This document shows, in pieces, positions 1 to 13,099 of a stretch of 64,000 nucleotides of DNA. The stretch spans positions 38,566,944 through 38,630,943 of the forward strand of contig NW_019211460.1 of assembly GCF_002443255.2 (NCBI RefSeq), read 5' to 3'. This DNA comes from Varroa destructor (taxonomy: Eukaryota > Arthropoda > Arachnida > Mesostigmata > Varroidae). The number at the start of each line of letters is the position of its first letter. The stretch's first letter is position 1. The notes under the pieces are model-generated. The model did not search any database and was not told where the DNA came from. It saw only the letters and a program-made list of their open reading frames with translations. The position numbers and the translations under genes were made by a program.

Positions 1-1140
1 AGAAATGAGCTGGGCAAATGGGTAGAAACTTGAGTTAAGTAAGCCAAAGGTGCCAAAATTGAACATACGGGGTACTTTCGTTTAATATATACGACAGAAT
101 TCTCATTTGTTAAATTATCTTAGCAGCTGATTAGTAAACAATGAACAACTATAATATATAACTGGGTCGAAATAATTGTTTACTTGTCAATAAAATGTTG
201 CAGGATAATTTATAATTTTTTAAATGTTCAGGTTTATAGCCGACTATTACTGGTCACGGTTAAATTTGGGTTGGTGCGCCCAGTTCCCTAGAAAGGACTC
301 TCTTTGGGGCGATAAGCATGTCTGCTTGTGCTCGATCACGGGAACACCTTTGGCTTAGCTTAGGAAGCTCGCTACTGCGCACAGCTGATGGAAGCTGTCG
401 TATATAGGAAACCGCGCCGCGGCGTGACGTTCATCCGAGTGGATTCGTCTGTCCGCTATATCTGATAGAATCCCTTTCTCCAGGTTAGTTTCTTCCACTT
501 CAAGTAGGCACTATAAGAACTTCTACTTCCACCTTTTGCGGTACTCAAAGAAAGCTCCGGTGGCTGAAAATTCGATGTGTAAATTGTTGACGAGCAATGA
601 GATATCGACGACATGATAAACAAATCGGTGTTTTGTTGGGTGACGTTGATCTCGTATGCGTTCCGCATAGGAGACCTGTACACGATTCAGCGACTCCGAT
701 TCGGAGATTGTGAGGTCTCTGCAAATAATATCCAACTCGTAAGCTGTCTCTGCTGCCGTCTTCAATTAAAAAAGACGGAGGTTATCCCTGAGGGAGAAAG
801 GTTCCAAGGTTCCGATCGGCTATACCGCAACGCACGAGACGCTGTAGCTACTAGGAGGAGGGAGCAGCTCAGGATACGGAAATGAGATGACGTAGGAAAG
901 GAATGAACCGACAATAAAGAGCATGTCATAAGCCGTTCCCCAGCCTTCCGTCCTGATTTTTATTGCTTCCGTTTTTGTAAGCTTCACGGTCGGTCTCAGG
1001 TCTACTACTGTTGTGCCAGCAGTAGATTTTAAATTAAACAGACACTAATATGATCAGCCGCAGATGATTAGTCATCGGCGGAAAGAATGATGTCAACAAA
1101 TGTTTGGGTTTTTTAGTGTGTAGGAAAAATCACCAGGTAA

Positions 1141-1446
1141 TCACCTTACATAGGACGGCCATCTGGGAGAAGAAGGACAGCTGTCCTCTCCATCATAGAT
1201 CCTGTTTTCATTCTTTAACAATACGCCCGTTAACGGGACAAGCACTTTCTTTGAAACATTTACGCATACCAAAGTATTTAGAATCTGGCCTGCAGAATCC
1301 CGCTGGAATGTAGCTATGGAGTCGGCTAGCTCTGCGTATAGAGGGCTCTGCGCTTTGTCAAGCGCGTTTTTTAGTATCCGCCAAGAGGGTCCTGCATGCA
1401 TTTGAGCCTGCAACAAACGCTCTCTGACGAGGGGGTGGTTGGTTCC
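1141..1446 (-). other. Unidentified exon-like open frame
   Basis: A minus-strand frame of about 100 codons that reads like protein (mixed composition, no low-complexity runs). A donor-like sequence (GTAAGG/GTGATT) lies at its 3' end near 1141. The frame opens right after a TAA, has no ATG at its 5' end (the first ATG is about 17 codons in), and I see no convincing acceptor. I do not recognise the protein. It may be an exon of an unknown gene, a decayed transposon piece, or chance. Confidence 0.2.
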
Positions 1447-3694
1447 CACCTCCCTTTAATAGTCACTAGCGAACACACACTTCTCCTCTGTAGTGGATAA
1501 TATAGGCTGGCAAATAATCACTAAAAAGAACTGTCCAGCAGGCAGCCAGGGCTCATTAACAATCTTTCTCGAGACGGTGCTTTGTTAGCTTGGGCTTTCG
1601 AGAGTCTCTCTCAGCAAACACCCTCGTCTTCTATCGACAATTTTTCAACTCTGACTGCCGTGGCTGGAACTAGCACTACGCGAGATACCATAACAGACGC
1701 CATACACACACTTGCAAAGCGATAAAAAGGAAAATTGAGTTGATTGCACGCATCATCCATCGCAGTTTCGGTACGTTCGCTGTTTGTAGAATCATCACTC
1801 GGCTTCCGCTATGAATCAGGTGTAAGCATCCGCGGCTACCTCATTGACAGTGGGTCGATTGCACTCGAATAATTAAGTGTTTCGAGCTAGGCAGACTGTT
1901 AACAGCTAGTTTCCGTGTCTAGCCAGTATAACCAGTATAAAAAATGTTGGCCTAAGCCCACGAAATACACAAATTATATGGCACGCTTCGATAAGGAATC
2001 GCAAAGCAGAGTGTCTGGGTAAGCTCTTATGTCACTTTTTTATATCCATTGCGAATGCCAGGTGCCCAGATGGCAACTTACCACCGATATACGATAGAAG
2101 CCAGACGAATTCGAGCTGCACACGAAGAGCGATGAAGACAAAACCAAAGTCTTCGTAGCTCCATATTCGTCAAACCTTGAAGGACATCTGACTATTGTAC
2201 AAAGGAACTGCTGGCGTATCGACCAGAGGTTACTCTAAAGTGAGACAGAGGACTGTTCCATAAAACGGTATCGCCACTGTGAATGGCCGATCTGGGAATC
2301 GACCTCTTACGATAGGCTCACCTGCTTTAATTTATCGTTCTCTTTGTCGGGTTCTGACTTTGTTGTGTCTTAATCCCCGTACATATTTAGATGAGCGCAG
2401 AGCATTTTCGGTAAAAGTAATTTCCTGTTACAGGATTACCTTTTATTGAATTGCGTTCCTTCTTGTTGAGGCTGGCTGACAAATCAACAAGTAACGCCTA
2501 ATGCAACGGTTTACATTTTCGTTTAATACACATACACACATTTGAAAATAAACAACGTTTCTTACTCGATGACGTTAATCGGTATTCACAGCAAGCATCG
2601 TTCTTATTCCTGTTAGACTTTTTATATCTGCGCAATAATTTACTACCACAATTATAATTGTAATAACGATAATAAACAGTTTGTAGAAGCTAATAATTGT
2701 TAGTGGTTTATAACTGATAGCGGCGATAACGCGGACAAAAAAACGCACGTCTTTTTGATATTTTACTTGAAATGTCAGTATAGAGATTCTACGGCGGTGA
2801 ACGGCGTTCGTCAGATAGCAGGCGGTTAAATGCTACCAGCGGACTATAGAACTATGGGAAGACGCAGTCAGCGGAGCCCCACGGACGCACACAAACGCAT
2901 TGGACGCGTCGTCCTCCATCGGTCACACACTATTTCACTTGTCTATATACCACTCCTGCACACTATAATCGATACTATTTATTTACAGCATGGCGATACG
3001 TACAACGATAATAACAAACTTCTACATAGGAATCATTGAGCGCGAGGACACCATTCACTGACAATTATCTTTGTTGTTATTGCGGAGAGTAAAAGTGGAA
3101 AATGTAAATGAAGATGGAAGATAGGTGGGATAGAATCGTCATGGCAGGTCATCATCGTAATAAATAAATTGGTCATACGGACGCCCGTTAACCAAACGTT
3201 GTAGTGCCTTCCGTTACTCAATCTGCCCTGGCAAAGCAGTGACGGCCACAGTTATGTGATTGAAGAAGGGTTTATAATGAATGTAGCCAATACCAGCTAA
3301 ACTAGTAAAATTAATGTCGGAACGATGATCGGCGATGTCAACAGAGCAATGTATTAACAAGTCGCTTTAACGCGTCGGCCGATGACATCTGTGGCCACGC
3401 TGTGAGTCCCGTGCCAGGGGAGTCTCAGCTCAACGTAGCACAGGGGTGTTCTTGTATCATGCCTAGAAGACATCGCAGTGACAGGGCCTTGCATTTAATG
3501 CTATAGACCTTTTCAAGTTGCCCACCAAATGCTCGTCGAACGAAACAAAAACTGTCAAGTAACAACCGACCATAAAAATGAAATAATTGACTACTATGTA
3601 TTCCTATTATGGTCGTTGCCATATAAGCGCATGGCGCGGAATGTTGTACTTTAGGATCGAATCCGGGTGGCTAGGGGAGTGTTTAGTGGGGAGC

Positions 3695-3711
3695 GGGGGG
3701 GGGGGGGGGGG
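3695..3711 (+). repeat. G17 homopolymer run
   Basis: Seventeen consecutive guanines inside a G-rich stretch (about 3665-3720). Such runs can form G-quadruplexes and are error-prone in sequencing, so the exact length is uncertain. Confidence 0.9.
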
Positions 3712-6700
3712 TAGTGGAGACAGCTTATCCGTATGTTACCGCAACACAGCGTCGGCATCATGAATCCGAGAGATCAATACATTTGACGCACTTCGAAGAT
3801 ATGTCACCGATAGTAGTCACTGTAACCACGAAGATGGACGAGCCGACGAATCAGCACCGACAAGAAAAAACACCCAATCCTATCCAAAATTGTCGGATTG
3901 ACAGTAATAGATGGCATTTAAATTATAATACAAAGTGACAAAGAAGTTCCGTCGTTGACGTACGAATAAGCACCGTCGGTTGAACGAGCATTGTGACGGG
4001 GTGTGACGTTGGGTCAACGAAGTAAAGGGCCGATGTACGATCGTGGTGTTCGCCATCGGAAGTTCATCAAGATCGGCTGGCCCGTGCGTTTGCTAGTTCG
4101 CACTGTCCATTTTCAAATATAGCGCTATGGTTCGACTATGAGAGTACGCGTCACAGTTGATTGGATGGCTATTGGGTTGATGGGGTGATGGGGTGATGGT
4201 ATTCTCCTAATGTAGTTGAGCGTTTGATAGCCAAACGTACGCGCGCACATTAAATGGCGTGTAGTAATCCGGACGAGGGGAAATGCGATCAATAATGGTC
4301 GTTTAAAAATTGATTATTAGGGACATCCTGTTGTGTACACAATCACAACGTACAAAAAAGCCCTTTGCTCTATGTAGCCTATGGCACATTCACGTATACA
4401 GAGTCACGCTTATTATATCATACGTAATGTGGTTGAGAAGCGCGAGAGAGGTTCTAGGGACGTTGGCAAAGACATTTAGGCTATGTCTGTGTGTGCAGCG
4501 ATTAAGGACAACTACACATATTCAGTTGTTCTTTAGAATCGTTGTACGTACCTAAAAAAAGCTGCCAGCTATCGAAAGTAGCCGCACGAACAGAATCAGA
4601 TAATAACTTTGTTTTATATGAATTTAATATCCCGGTGAGTCTTGGCTGAAAAAATTGAGAGCCAACCTACCTCTGTTCTCTGAACTAGCTGTGTTCACCT
4701 AATAGGCGGAACCTCGGGAGCCTCCTTTACACCGATAACTTACAAATTCTACTATAAAGTAATAGACTTTTCTATCAATAGAGGACAATCAAGCTCGGAA
4801 GGGATGCCAAAAGACCACTGTGACCTCTATAGAAACTGGGTGAATTAAGTATCCGCCGCAGATGTTCGTCGAAGCACTATGTCGCTTTGGGTTAATTTGT
4901 GGCTGGGTTAACACAATGAATACTAATTAATGTGTATGAATAAATGTCTCACTACACATCTGTTTGGGCTTTCTGTCCAAAGATTTTACTTTATGAGGCG
5001 CCCAATCTGTTCGTTTTTGCGATTGTATAAACTAAAACTAAAACATTTGGTATGTTTCAAATTTTCTAAATCAAAATTATAATAAAAAAATCAATAGATA
5101 CAAGCAAATCATTGCGGTCGTAAGAAGCCCTTCTGGTGAGTCGGTTCGAACACAATTCATTTTATTACACTCCGAAGTATCCTAAATTTGTATTAAATTA
5201 TAAAGGTAGTATAAGGAAAAAGAAGACGTGTATATTTATGCCACGTAACGTTATTTGTGGAAAAAAAAAACAATTCTTGCTGCCTAGACATTTATGGCTT
5301 CTCCAGTAGTATACCACAAAAATACCACGTAGATTCCAAAGCCTCTCTGGACCTATAACAGTGGAAACAGTATTTCAGCACTGCGGTACAAACAATTTTT
5401 AGTTCTCCTTATATAAACGCTAAAGCGTTCTTGATTGGACCCTTCGTAAATTAGTCAGTTAACAACGGCTAAGTAAACGAGCGATTGATCGAAGGTAACC
5501 AGTGCGTATTTCGGGGAGACTACAGCGAAGTTGGTCTCCGATACAAGTCAAATTGTAACGGCCACAAAAACACCAAAGTAACATCCAGAACATCGTTTAT
5601 GAAGAATGTTTACGGATTTTGAGTTCGCTGTTTGCCTGTGCAACTGACTAGATATCGAAATAGTAACCATTAGTAAAATAGGATGTTCAAAAGTGAATTG
5701 AAATTTTGAGAAAAGTTGACTGAAAAAGATGGGGAGATGACCTGTTTGTAACTGGCCGGCCCCTGCCTAGTGCTGTCATCATTACGGGCAACATCACGTG
5801 TGTCCCCTCGTTGATGTTGCCCGTAAAGCAGCTTGGCCATCCTAATTAAATAGGACAGCATAAGCTCTGACGATACTACAACTACAACGACTCGCATTCA
5901 CAATATGTACCAGTTACCGTCGACGCTGATGAAGGTGAATTTTAGTGGCCGGACTTTGCCTACGTGTGTTGTGGGTCTGCCTGTTGCATCAACCATTTCA
6001 GCTGTCCTGCAGCTCTGCTAGGTCGACACAGGTCAAGTCAAACCGAGCCCCAAATGGGCTGGGTAAAACAGTTGATCAACTGTTTCCTACGGCATTTCCG
6101 CCGATAAGACAGCGAAAAATAACCGTGGAGCACCCTGTGAAAGCTTGCGCCGCCCAAGAGCAACCGCTTCATAATATACCCTCTAGCTTCTCGCGAGGTC
6201 TCATTTAACTACGTTAGATCGTTCAACGGTAGAAAAGAATCGGCCTATAAATGACCGCCAAACATCGACTGCTGTTTTCTATCATACGTTTGTAGCTTTA
6301 GAGCTCTGTTCTAAGCTGCGCAGCGTTTAGACTTCCATTAGAAAATTGCCCGGTCGAATTAGGCGCTTAAGGGATGTAGCAGTAATGCGGTGAAAAACGG
6401 ATGTATTAACATATACGCACGAAGCAAAAAAAAAAACGAAGATGTAGCAAAAACACTGTATGATTTATAGTATATTGGGGGCAACGTGTTAACTCAGCTT
6501 ATTGTTTGTTTTTATTTTCAAATACTGTCGTACTTCCTCTTTAGTTTTGTTGATTTTTTACGAACGTGTAACACCTACCGTAATATTGTCATAACAACTA
6601 TTACATTTATTATCACATGACTCTTATATATGTGCAGTGGTGTTGTTGATTCGCAGGGGGTGGATGATGAAGTGAATATCCGCATTGAGTCAATATCTTT

Positions 6701-9700
6701 CATTAATGCCTCTACCGGTATAACTGTTGACGATGTTATGGACGTCTCCTGACCCATATGCGGTTGGTCCGCCCCTTCGGCGGATACTGGGAACGAAAGC
6801 ATGATCTCGCCAGCAGTGTAAAGGAGTGGCAGTGGAACGTTGCTCGAATGCCGCCCGCTACCGCCAATAGCAACAGCAGACAATGCACCTGTCGTTGATA
6901 CTTCAGCATCTGCAGCGTCAATCGTTAACTGCGATCAACAAAGCAGCAGTAGCAGCATTAACAAAGTCAAGCTGCTTGCGGAAGACCATAAATACAGGTA
7001 AACCATCATTTATAAAGCAATCGTAACCGTGAAGCGTTTCTTTCGCCTTCGCCGTTTCATCTTTATATTGATGTAGTTCTTTTATTTACTTATTTTTCAT
7101 CTGTGCTTAGCAAGATGTTTGTTAGCTACTTAGGATAAAGACTTCGAGCTCTCAGACTTCTATCTCTGTCGCATGCTGCTCTCGTCAGGGAAGCATTGAG
7201 GAGCGGTGTCGATCTGGGGGACTAGAAGTATATGCGTGGTGGGTCCGAGGCTTGCATATACGTTATGCATAGATGCGCATTGTCTTTTCTCGTTCCTACT
7301 CCTTTCTCCGTGAATATATTACGGTTCAACGTTATTTGACGGCAAAAACCGATTTTTAACTTGGTCAAAAAGTTCGGGTTTTGCTTGCCAAATGTTTCTC
7401 GTGGTGCAGACATTGTAATACGTCTCCCAGAGCAGCGGAAAAAGCTGCCCTGACCATTTCTGATTACCTGATACAATCGTCGGCAGCTTCCAGATCAGGG
7501 GCTGCCACGTTCTATAGTGGTAGGTCATCAATCATGGTTAGGACTGGTTGGGATCGTTTGCGCCGTGTAGCTCTGATGAACGATTTATCTTGGCCTTCGA
7601 GAACTTCTCTGACTAGCAAGCGATCAACGAACGCTGGTAACCAGTAATCATAGGACGCTTTAGCTTAGCCGATTTTCGATACCCAGTCAGCTGGGGATGA
7701 CCGGGTGGTTGATTCCCAGACATTTGTTGTGTAACGGGCCGTTATCACGGTGCCGTGATACGGCTTTCGCCAAATGATGAACACCACTGTCAGCGCAAAT
7801 GCAGCCACTTTCATAAGATAGCAATGCATCCCCCTTTTTTCGTCTTCACAGCAGCGGAGTCGTCCCATGCCGATCAGACTGCCTTCCGTTCGAATCGGAT
7901 ATGTACACAGTAACAGTAGGCAATGACAATTGTCGATGCTGTGCAATATGCTGGTACTCAATTTTTCACATATTATTGAGAAAAGCTTCACAGCGAAGTG
8001 ACGCGACTCAGCCTTGCTTCATCCGCCGTTGCTTCTTGTTCTTCGCCGCTGTCATCGGCTGTAAGTGAACGAAGGAACGCACTTTATTTGGGTTTCGGGG
8101 CTGCTCTGCGACATAAGTCTTTCCTTTTTCATTAGCCCTGAGGCCCGTGGCCGTCATACGACAACATTACGAGCCGACTCGAGCGCCGCTTTGGCTGCTA
8201 ATAATGACACAGAAGGCAGAAACTAGACAACATTGGTCCAGGTACGTAGATATCGATAGTAATGTTTTTCCGATAAAACACTATATTTACAAGCAGATGG
8301 ATAATGCTGCATCCGGCCATATTGGGAGCTGGGAAACAGATCTATAGTCAATCTTCGCCACGCGTTCTTATTTAACCTTTGTTTTATATTTAATATTTTT
8401 AGAGTGAAGAATGGAAGAACGAAGAAAGATTCATTTAGACCTTTAAGATACTTAAATTGTAACAAAACCGCATTTGTAGTGTTTAGACAGAGAAGTCTTC
8501 ACGTCATGTATATGTATGCTGAAACTCATTTGCTTGATGTTTACCTTTCATTAGCATGTGGGCAGACTAAGAATTGGGACTTCGTCGGCTAGAAGCTCAA
8601 AATATATACAGATTACCTCCGTGAATATTGATCGCGACGACAACATGTGGAAGAGATAATCGTTAGCTTTTCCACATTACGATTTTCGAACCCCCCGAAC
8701 AGAACCGACGTAACTAAAAACATATCTTTGAAGGATAAGAGCCGCGGACCCCGGGGACGTCAGTACGAACTGGCTTAATGGCGGCTGCAGCAGAAGCAAC
8801 TGTCGCAAGGAGAAGGCAGGAAAGCTTCCAAAACGATTCATATCACTGTTGTTTACCTATGATACTAATTGTTTTGGTCATTCACTGATCCAGCTACTGA
8901 GACCAGACGGGCAGCCATCTACTGGACTGTAACTCAAGAGTCAGCTAGAACTTCTGGAGGCCAAGTAAGCGTTGTACTACGTAGCGCTGAACATCTACTT
9001 CGATCTAACTGCGACAGATCGTGGGCCCGTATATTCTGGCTAGTGATAAGCTAACCAGACTAGGTCTGCGCCATATATTACTATGCGAAATACTGTTTTA
9101 TTTTCCCATTCGACCTGTCTCGATGAAGTATTTTCTCACCCCGTTTTTCTATTCAGTTTAAGCTAAAAACAGCATATGCTTGAATTTATCTCAGTATCAA
9201 TATACCGAGCCAATACGCTTTATACCGATTGTGCAATTTTCCGAGGTGTGATGCATCTTTAAAACGGAATGAAGATTTTTCCATTTTCATCTCGCTGTGT
9301 TACAATCTGTGCCCATACATTAAACTCGCTTTGCGTACACCTAGAGAGATTTTATGTGGTTCGAAGCATGCCAAGTCATCGACAGGGGGTCAGCAATGAT
9401 CTTACCGTTTAAATATAGCAAATGTGAAAACATTCCAGTAAATACTCTAAATGATCGATTTCTCACATATAACTATATATATTGTGGTGGAGACTAGATC
9501 TAGCAACATATAGGGGACATCGAAGAACTATGTGGCAAAAGTTTTTCTATATTTTAAGAGTCTTCATCTGTTCAGTAGAGTAAAATGTAGTAAATATAGA
9601 AATGAAGCAATCAAGTGAATAGTCTTAAGCTGACTTCTTTTGAAATCATCCAGAGACCTTTACTTTGCTCCGTACATTACGAGGTTCTAAAATTTCAAAC

Positions 9701-12439
9701 GTAGACGGTGCCAAACAATTTTAGGTGTTGTCGAAGAAGATCTACTAACAGTTTCAATATGCTGTGTACCAGCACCTGGTTGAATATTGTTTCAATAACG
9801 GGATAAGACACATATCTAATCGTGAAAATCGTTATCCTATAAAGAAGCCATAAAAGAATACCCGCTGTGGTTCTATTCTAGGAAAAAAATCGTCGATGAA
9901 GTCTGTCGTTAAACTACGTTTTTTTCCTAATTAGCTTTTTTGCTCCATCTGAGTAGCTCAGACGTATGCGCGTAAGGTTCATTCACGTACGTTTTTAATT
10001 GAAAGAAAAACGAATTCCTAAACAATATTCCTAAACCTAGTTAAACCTAAATCACTTGCGATAGGGTTCGGATATCAAGAGTTCCTATGTTATAGTGTCC
10101 TACCGAATTATAGCTTGTTATTAGTCTTTTGTTATTAGTTCGGGGATTTCTCTGACCACATTAGAGTTCATTTATTTGTTTATTTAAAGTAAACATGAAA
10201 ATGTATTTCATAATAAGCACCACGTACGACATACGCGTCTAACAAAACCTAAAAGCTACCGTTTAGAATATAATTTTGTTAATATTTTTTACATACGTTG
10301 TATCAACTGAGAAATGGTAAATGTTAGTGTAACATATTGTGAGGGTTCACATGCTTAGATAAGGATTTATGTGAATTGTCACTGCAACAGCGGCAAATAC
10401 TAATCGGAGATTTTTGCGTGCACCTATGTATTTATCTATCAGCCTGTTTCAGCTTCTTATATACATGCCCCTAGTACCCTAGCAGCACGCTTCCAGGCTA
10501 AATATAAAGTCACCTTTGGCGTCCTGAAGTATAGCTAGCACAGAAACACCTCGGCATACCTAAGACGACGTCCAAGTAGATTTTCACAAGCGTTCTGAAT
10601 TTACTCAGACTATCGTATAATTTCAGGCAGTTGATTTTCTATGTCTAGTTTTTTTATTGAGCTTTTTTTTTCTAGTCCTCATTTAGATAACCTGCAAACA
10701 ACATACACAATAATACATATAACAGGCTAATGCAGAAATGCATTTCACGAAAATTTTTTCGTAGACGCAGCGTGGAGGCAAGCGTTTGTAGGTAGTGGTA
10801 AAAAAAATCCTACTTTCATATTCTGCCCTAGAGTTCTATTAAAACTACACTGTAATATTCTTATATTAAATTCACGCTTAAATACGACTGGAGCTTGAAT
10901 TGTGTAACAATCGTTGACTTTATTAAAAAATGCGTATAACGCAGTATCTGCAATGTTCACCCAAGATAATGATACACACTGTAACTTTTAACTTTTCTTT
11001 AAAAAAGATCACTTGCCCATTGGTCCCATAAGTTTTTGGGATTATTTTTTTGAACCAATTACCACTATGATTTACTAGAAAAAAAAAATAATCACTCCCC
11101 TGTTTTGATTTACTATTTTATTTACGGAGTTATTACCCCTCTTTCACGGAGAAAAAAGCATCTTCGGTAGTCGTGTATCTTACGTTGCTTTATTGTCTGC
11201 CCAATGATTTATTTTAACCAAAACTGAAAATACCACTAAACATGTATTACTTAGCGTACTAGTATACTTAAAAGGTCATGCTAAAAATTACTAAATCCAC
11301 ATTCTGCAAGTACATAAATGGCCTATAGAAATCGATTCTGTTCCTTATGCAAGAACATCGAGCACATACTAGTACATTTTCCAAGATGGCTTCCAAGACG
11401 CCAGCTCCTATATTACCAGTAAAATTCCGCTCACCGAAACGACGTTTTTGGTATTATTCCAAATTATGATAGTATTCCAAATGTCTAGATATTGGCATTG
11501 AACAACCTAATGTATACCGTAACAGAATTCAGCGAGATAATAATAATAAAATATTAGCTAGCTCTCTTTTCAACCTCGAGCCACTCCTTAGTTCTTGGAT
11601 CGAACTAAATGAATGGACACCTTGTTAATAGACACAAAGAGAGAGTTAAAGGAAACCCACTTTGAATAGGTAAATACAGATATTCACGAACCCACATTGG
11701 CCAAGTTTAATTTGCCCAATACCGAAGTTGTTTGGCAAAACCTTGAGAAAGAGTTACTGGCCTTATTGGTCACAGGCAAGCTTTTTCCTTTTTTTAATTT
11801 TATCTCCGTTAATCTCTCTGTGCACTTTCCCTTAAAGATATGAACCGCAACAGTCATTACACAGTAACACAATTACTGAAGTCTAGAGCAGGCCTGGCAG
11901 CCGCAGTAGAGACTAGTTTGTTTACGTCTTCGTTGTCATGATCATTGAGCTTTTATTACGCTGAGGATATTACGAAGCCGCGCAGTTGTTGTTTGGACTT
12001 CAGGACATTATTAACAAGCATGGTCGCAAGGGAAGACACCCGTATGTGCATACTTGAAGTATGCATTAACGTTGAATTTTTATATGATACTGAATTTTGT
12101 TTTCTTACTATAGATCTATAGTATGCCTACGCAATAAATGTGAAACGAAATTGATAACTTAATCCAATAAATCATTGCCGATTACTATCAATTTGATTTG
12201 GGATAGCTCCGTTACACACGTCGTCGAAGGGGCTTACTGTATCCCCGGAAATCGCTTTTGAGGGTTCTCTCCTCTTATTTACTAAGCTGCACGGTAGGCT
12301 GTCCGTGTCACTCTAAGCAGTTAGCCAGATTAACGGAATACGCGCCTTTTGTCTCTTAGCTTGCAGTAGTACCCAGGTCCTCGATAGGTGGCGCTACCAG
12401 GCTCGCTCAAGACACTCGGCCTGCAGCGATCCTTTCTGT

Positions 12440-13080
12440 CAGTTTTATGCTAGCAGTTCGGTTCTACCTGCTGAGTGTGTGTCATTATGTGGCTGTCTAT
12501 TTATGGTTGTATCTGTATATGATCATATGTGCGTCTATGAGAAGATTTAGAGTTGCCTTCTGCTGCTGCGGTTACCTGCAGGCCTGCGCAGTGCATCGCG
12601 GCGAACGGGCACAGAAGAGGAGTGATCGGTTGGCCACCACTGCCGCAGGGCAGCTCGGATGCAAACGCGCAACCCGTACTTATTAGTTGTTCGGTTCGAC
12701 CGACCCACGCTGGCCATGACGACATCGCTGACGTCAGCAGGGCCTACGTCACAATGACGTCATGAAATCACCTCCGTTTTTCGGGAAACGCAGCGACGGC
12801 TGTTGCTGGAGAAGTCGTTGCGAAAACTGTAGAATTAGAACTCCACGCGCCTCCGGGTTACTCTGCCGCTTGTCTTTTACTCTACTTGTATGGCTAAGGC
12901 GGCCATAGCAGCTGCAGTCACGAATACATTAATAGTAGCACTCTATGAGGAGATGAAAAATGAGGAAGAAAAAGAAGATCATCGTCATTCTGGAATTCGT
13001 GGTGCGGGAGCGGTGGCAGCAAAAACGGCCGAAATTTTGACACCCCCTCCCCCTTTCACACTCCTGATCAAATCACCGTA
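12440..13080. promoter_or_regulatory. GC-rich island with three CRE-type sites
   Basis: This stretch is visibly richer in G+C than its surroundings. It holds two perfect CRE palindromes TGACGTCA at 12729-12736 and 12755-12762, with a TACGTCA half-variant between them at 12745-12751, all within 34 bp. No TATA box or ATG-bearing exon is evident close by, so an enhancer or TATA-less promoter is more likely than a canonical core promoter. The open frames across the island (12447-12686, 12553-12765, 12890-13081) overlap in several frames and look like a composition effect. Its target gene is unknown; Hr38, about 29 kb away, is one candidate. Confidence 0.45.
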
Positions 13081-13099
13081 GGCACAAGCAGAAGGGTAG

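Larger units (their letters stand above)
1..12430. other. Intergenic DNA, no identified gene
   Basis: AT-rich sequence with only short open frames that look random. None gives a domain I recognise. It contains a long G run near 3.7 kb, a short octamer repeat (GATGGGGT, about 2.5 copies near 4.18 kb) and one exon-like minus-strand frame near 1.14-1.45 kb, listed separately. I see no tRNA internal promoter boxes, no known microRNA sequence and no transposase motif here, but distant remnants could be missed by eye. Confidence 0.55.

Noticed and set aside
1978..2018. TATA-like word (1935) followed by an ATG and a GTAAGC donor, resembling a tiny first coding exon
   Set aside because: Fourteen codons without a signal peptide or any partner exon. 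Easily produced by chance in AT-rich DNA.
5140..5160. GGTTCGAAC tRNA B-box-like word
   Set aside because: No matching A-box or cloverleaf at the correct distance. The same holds for a TAGCTCAGTTA A-box-like word near 22612, which lies at the mariner end.
10015..10055. Degenerate CCTAA-like telomere units
   Set aside because: Only two or three imperfect, spaced units. Not a tandem interstitial telomere array.
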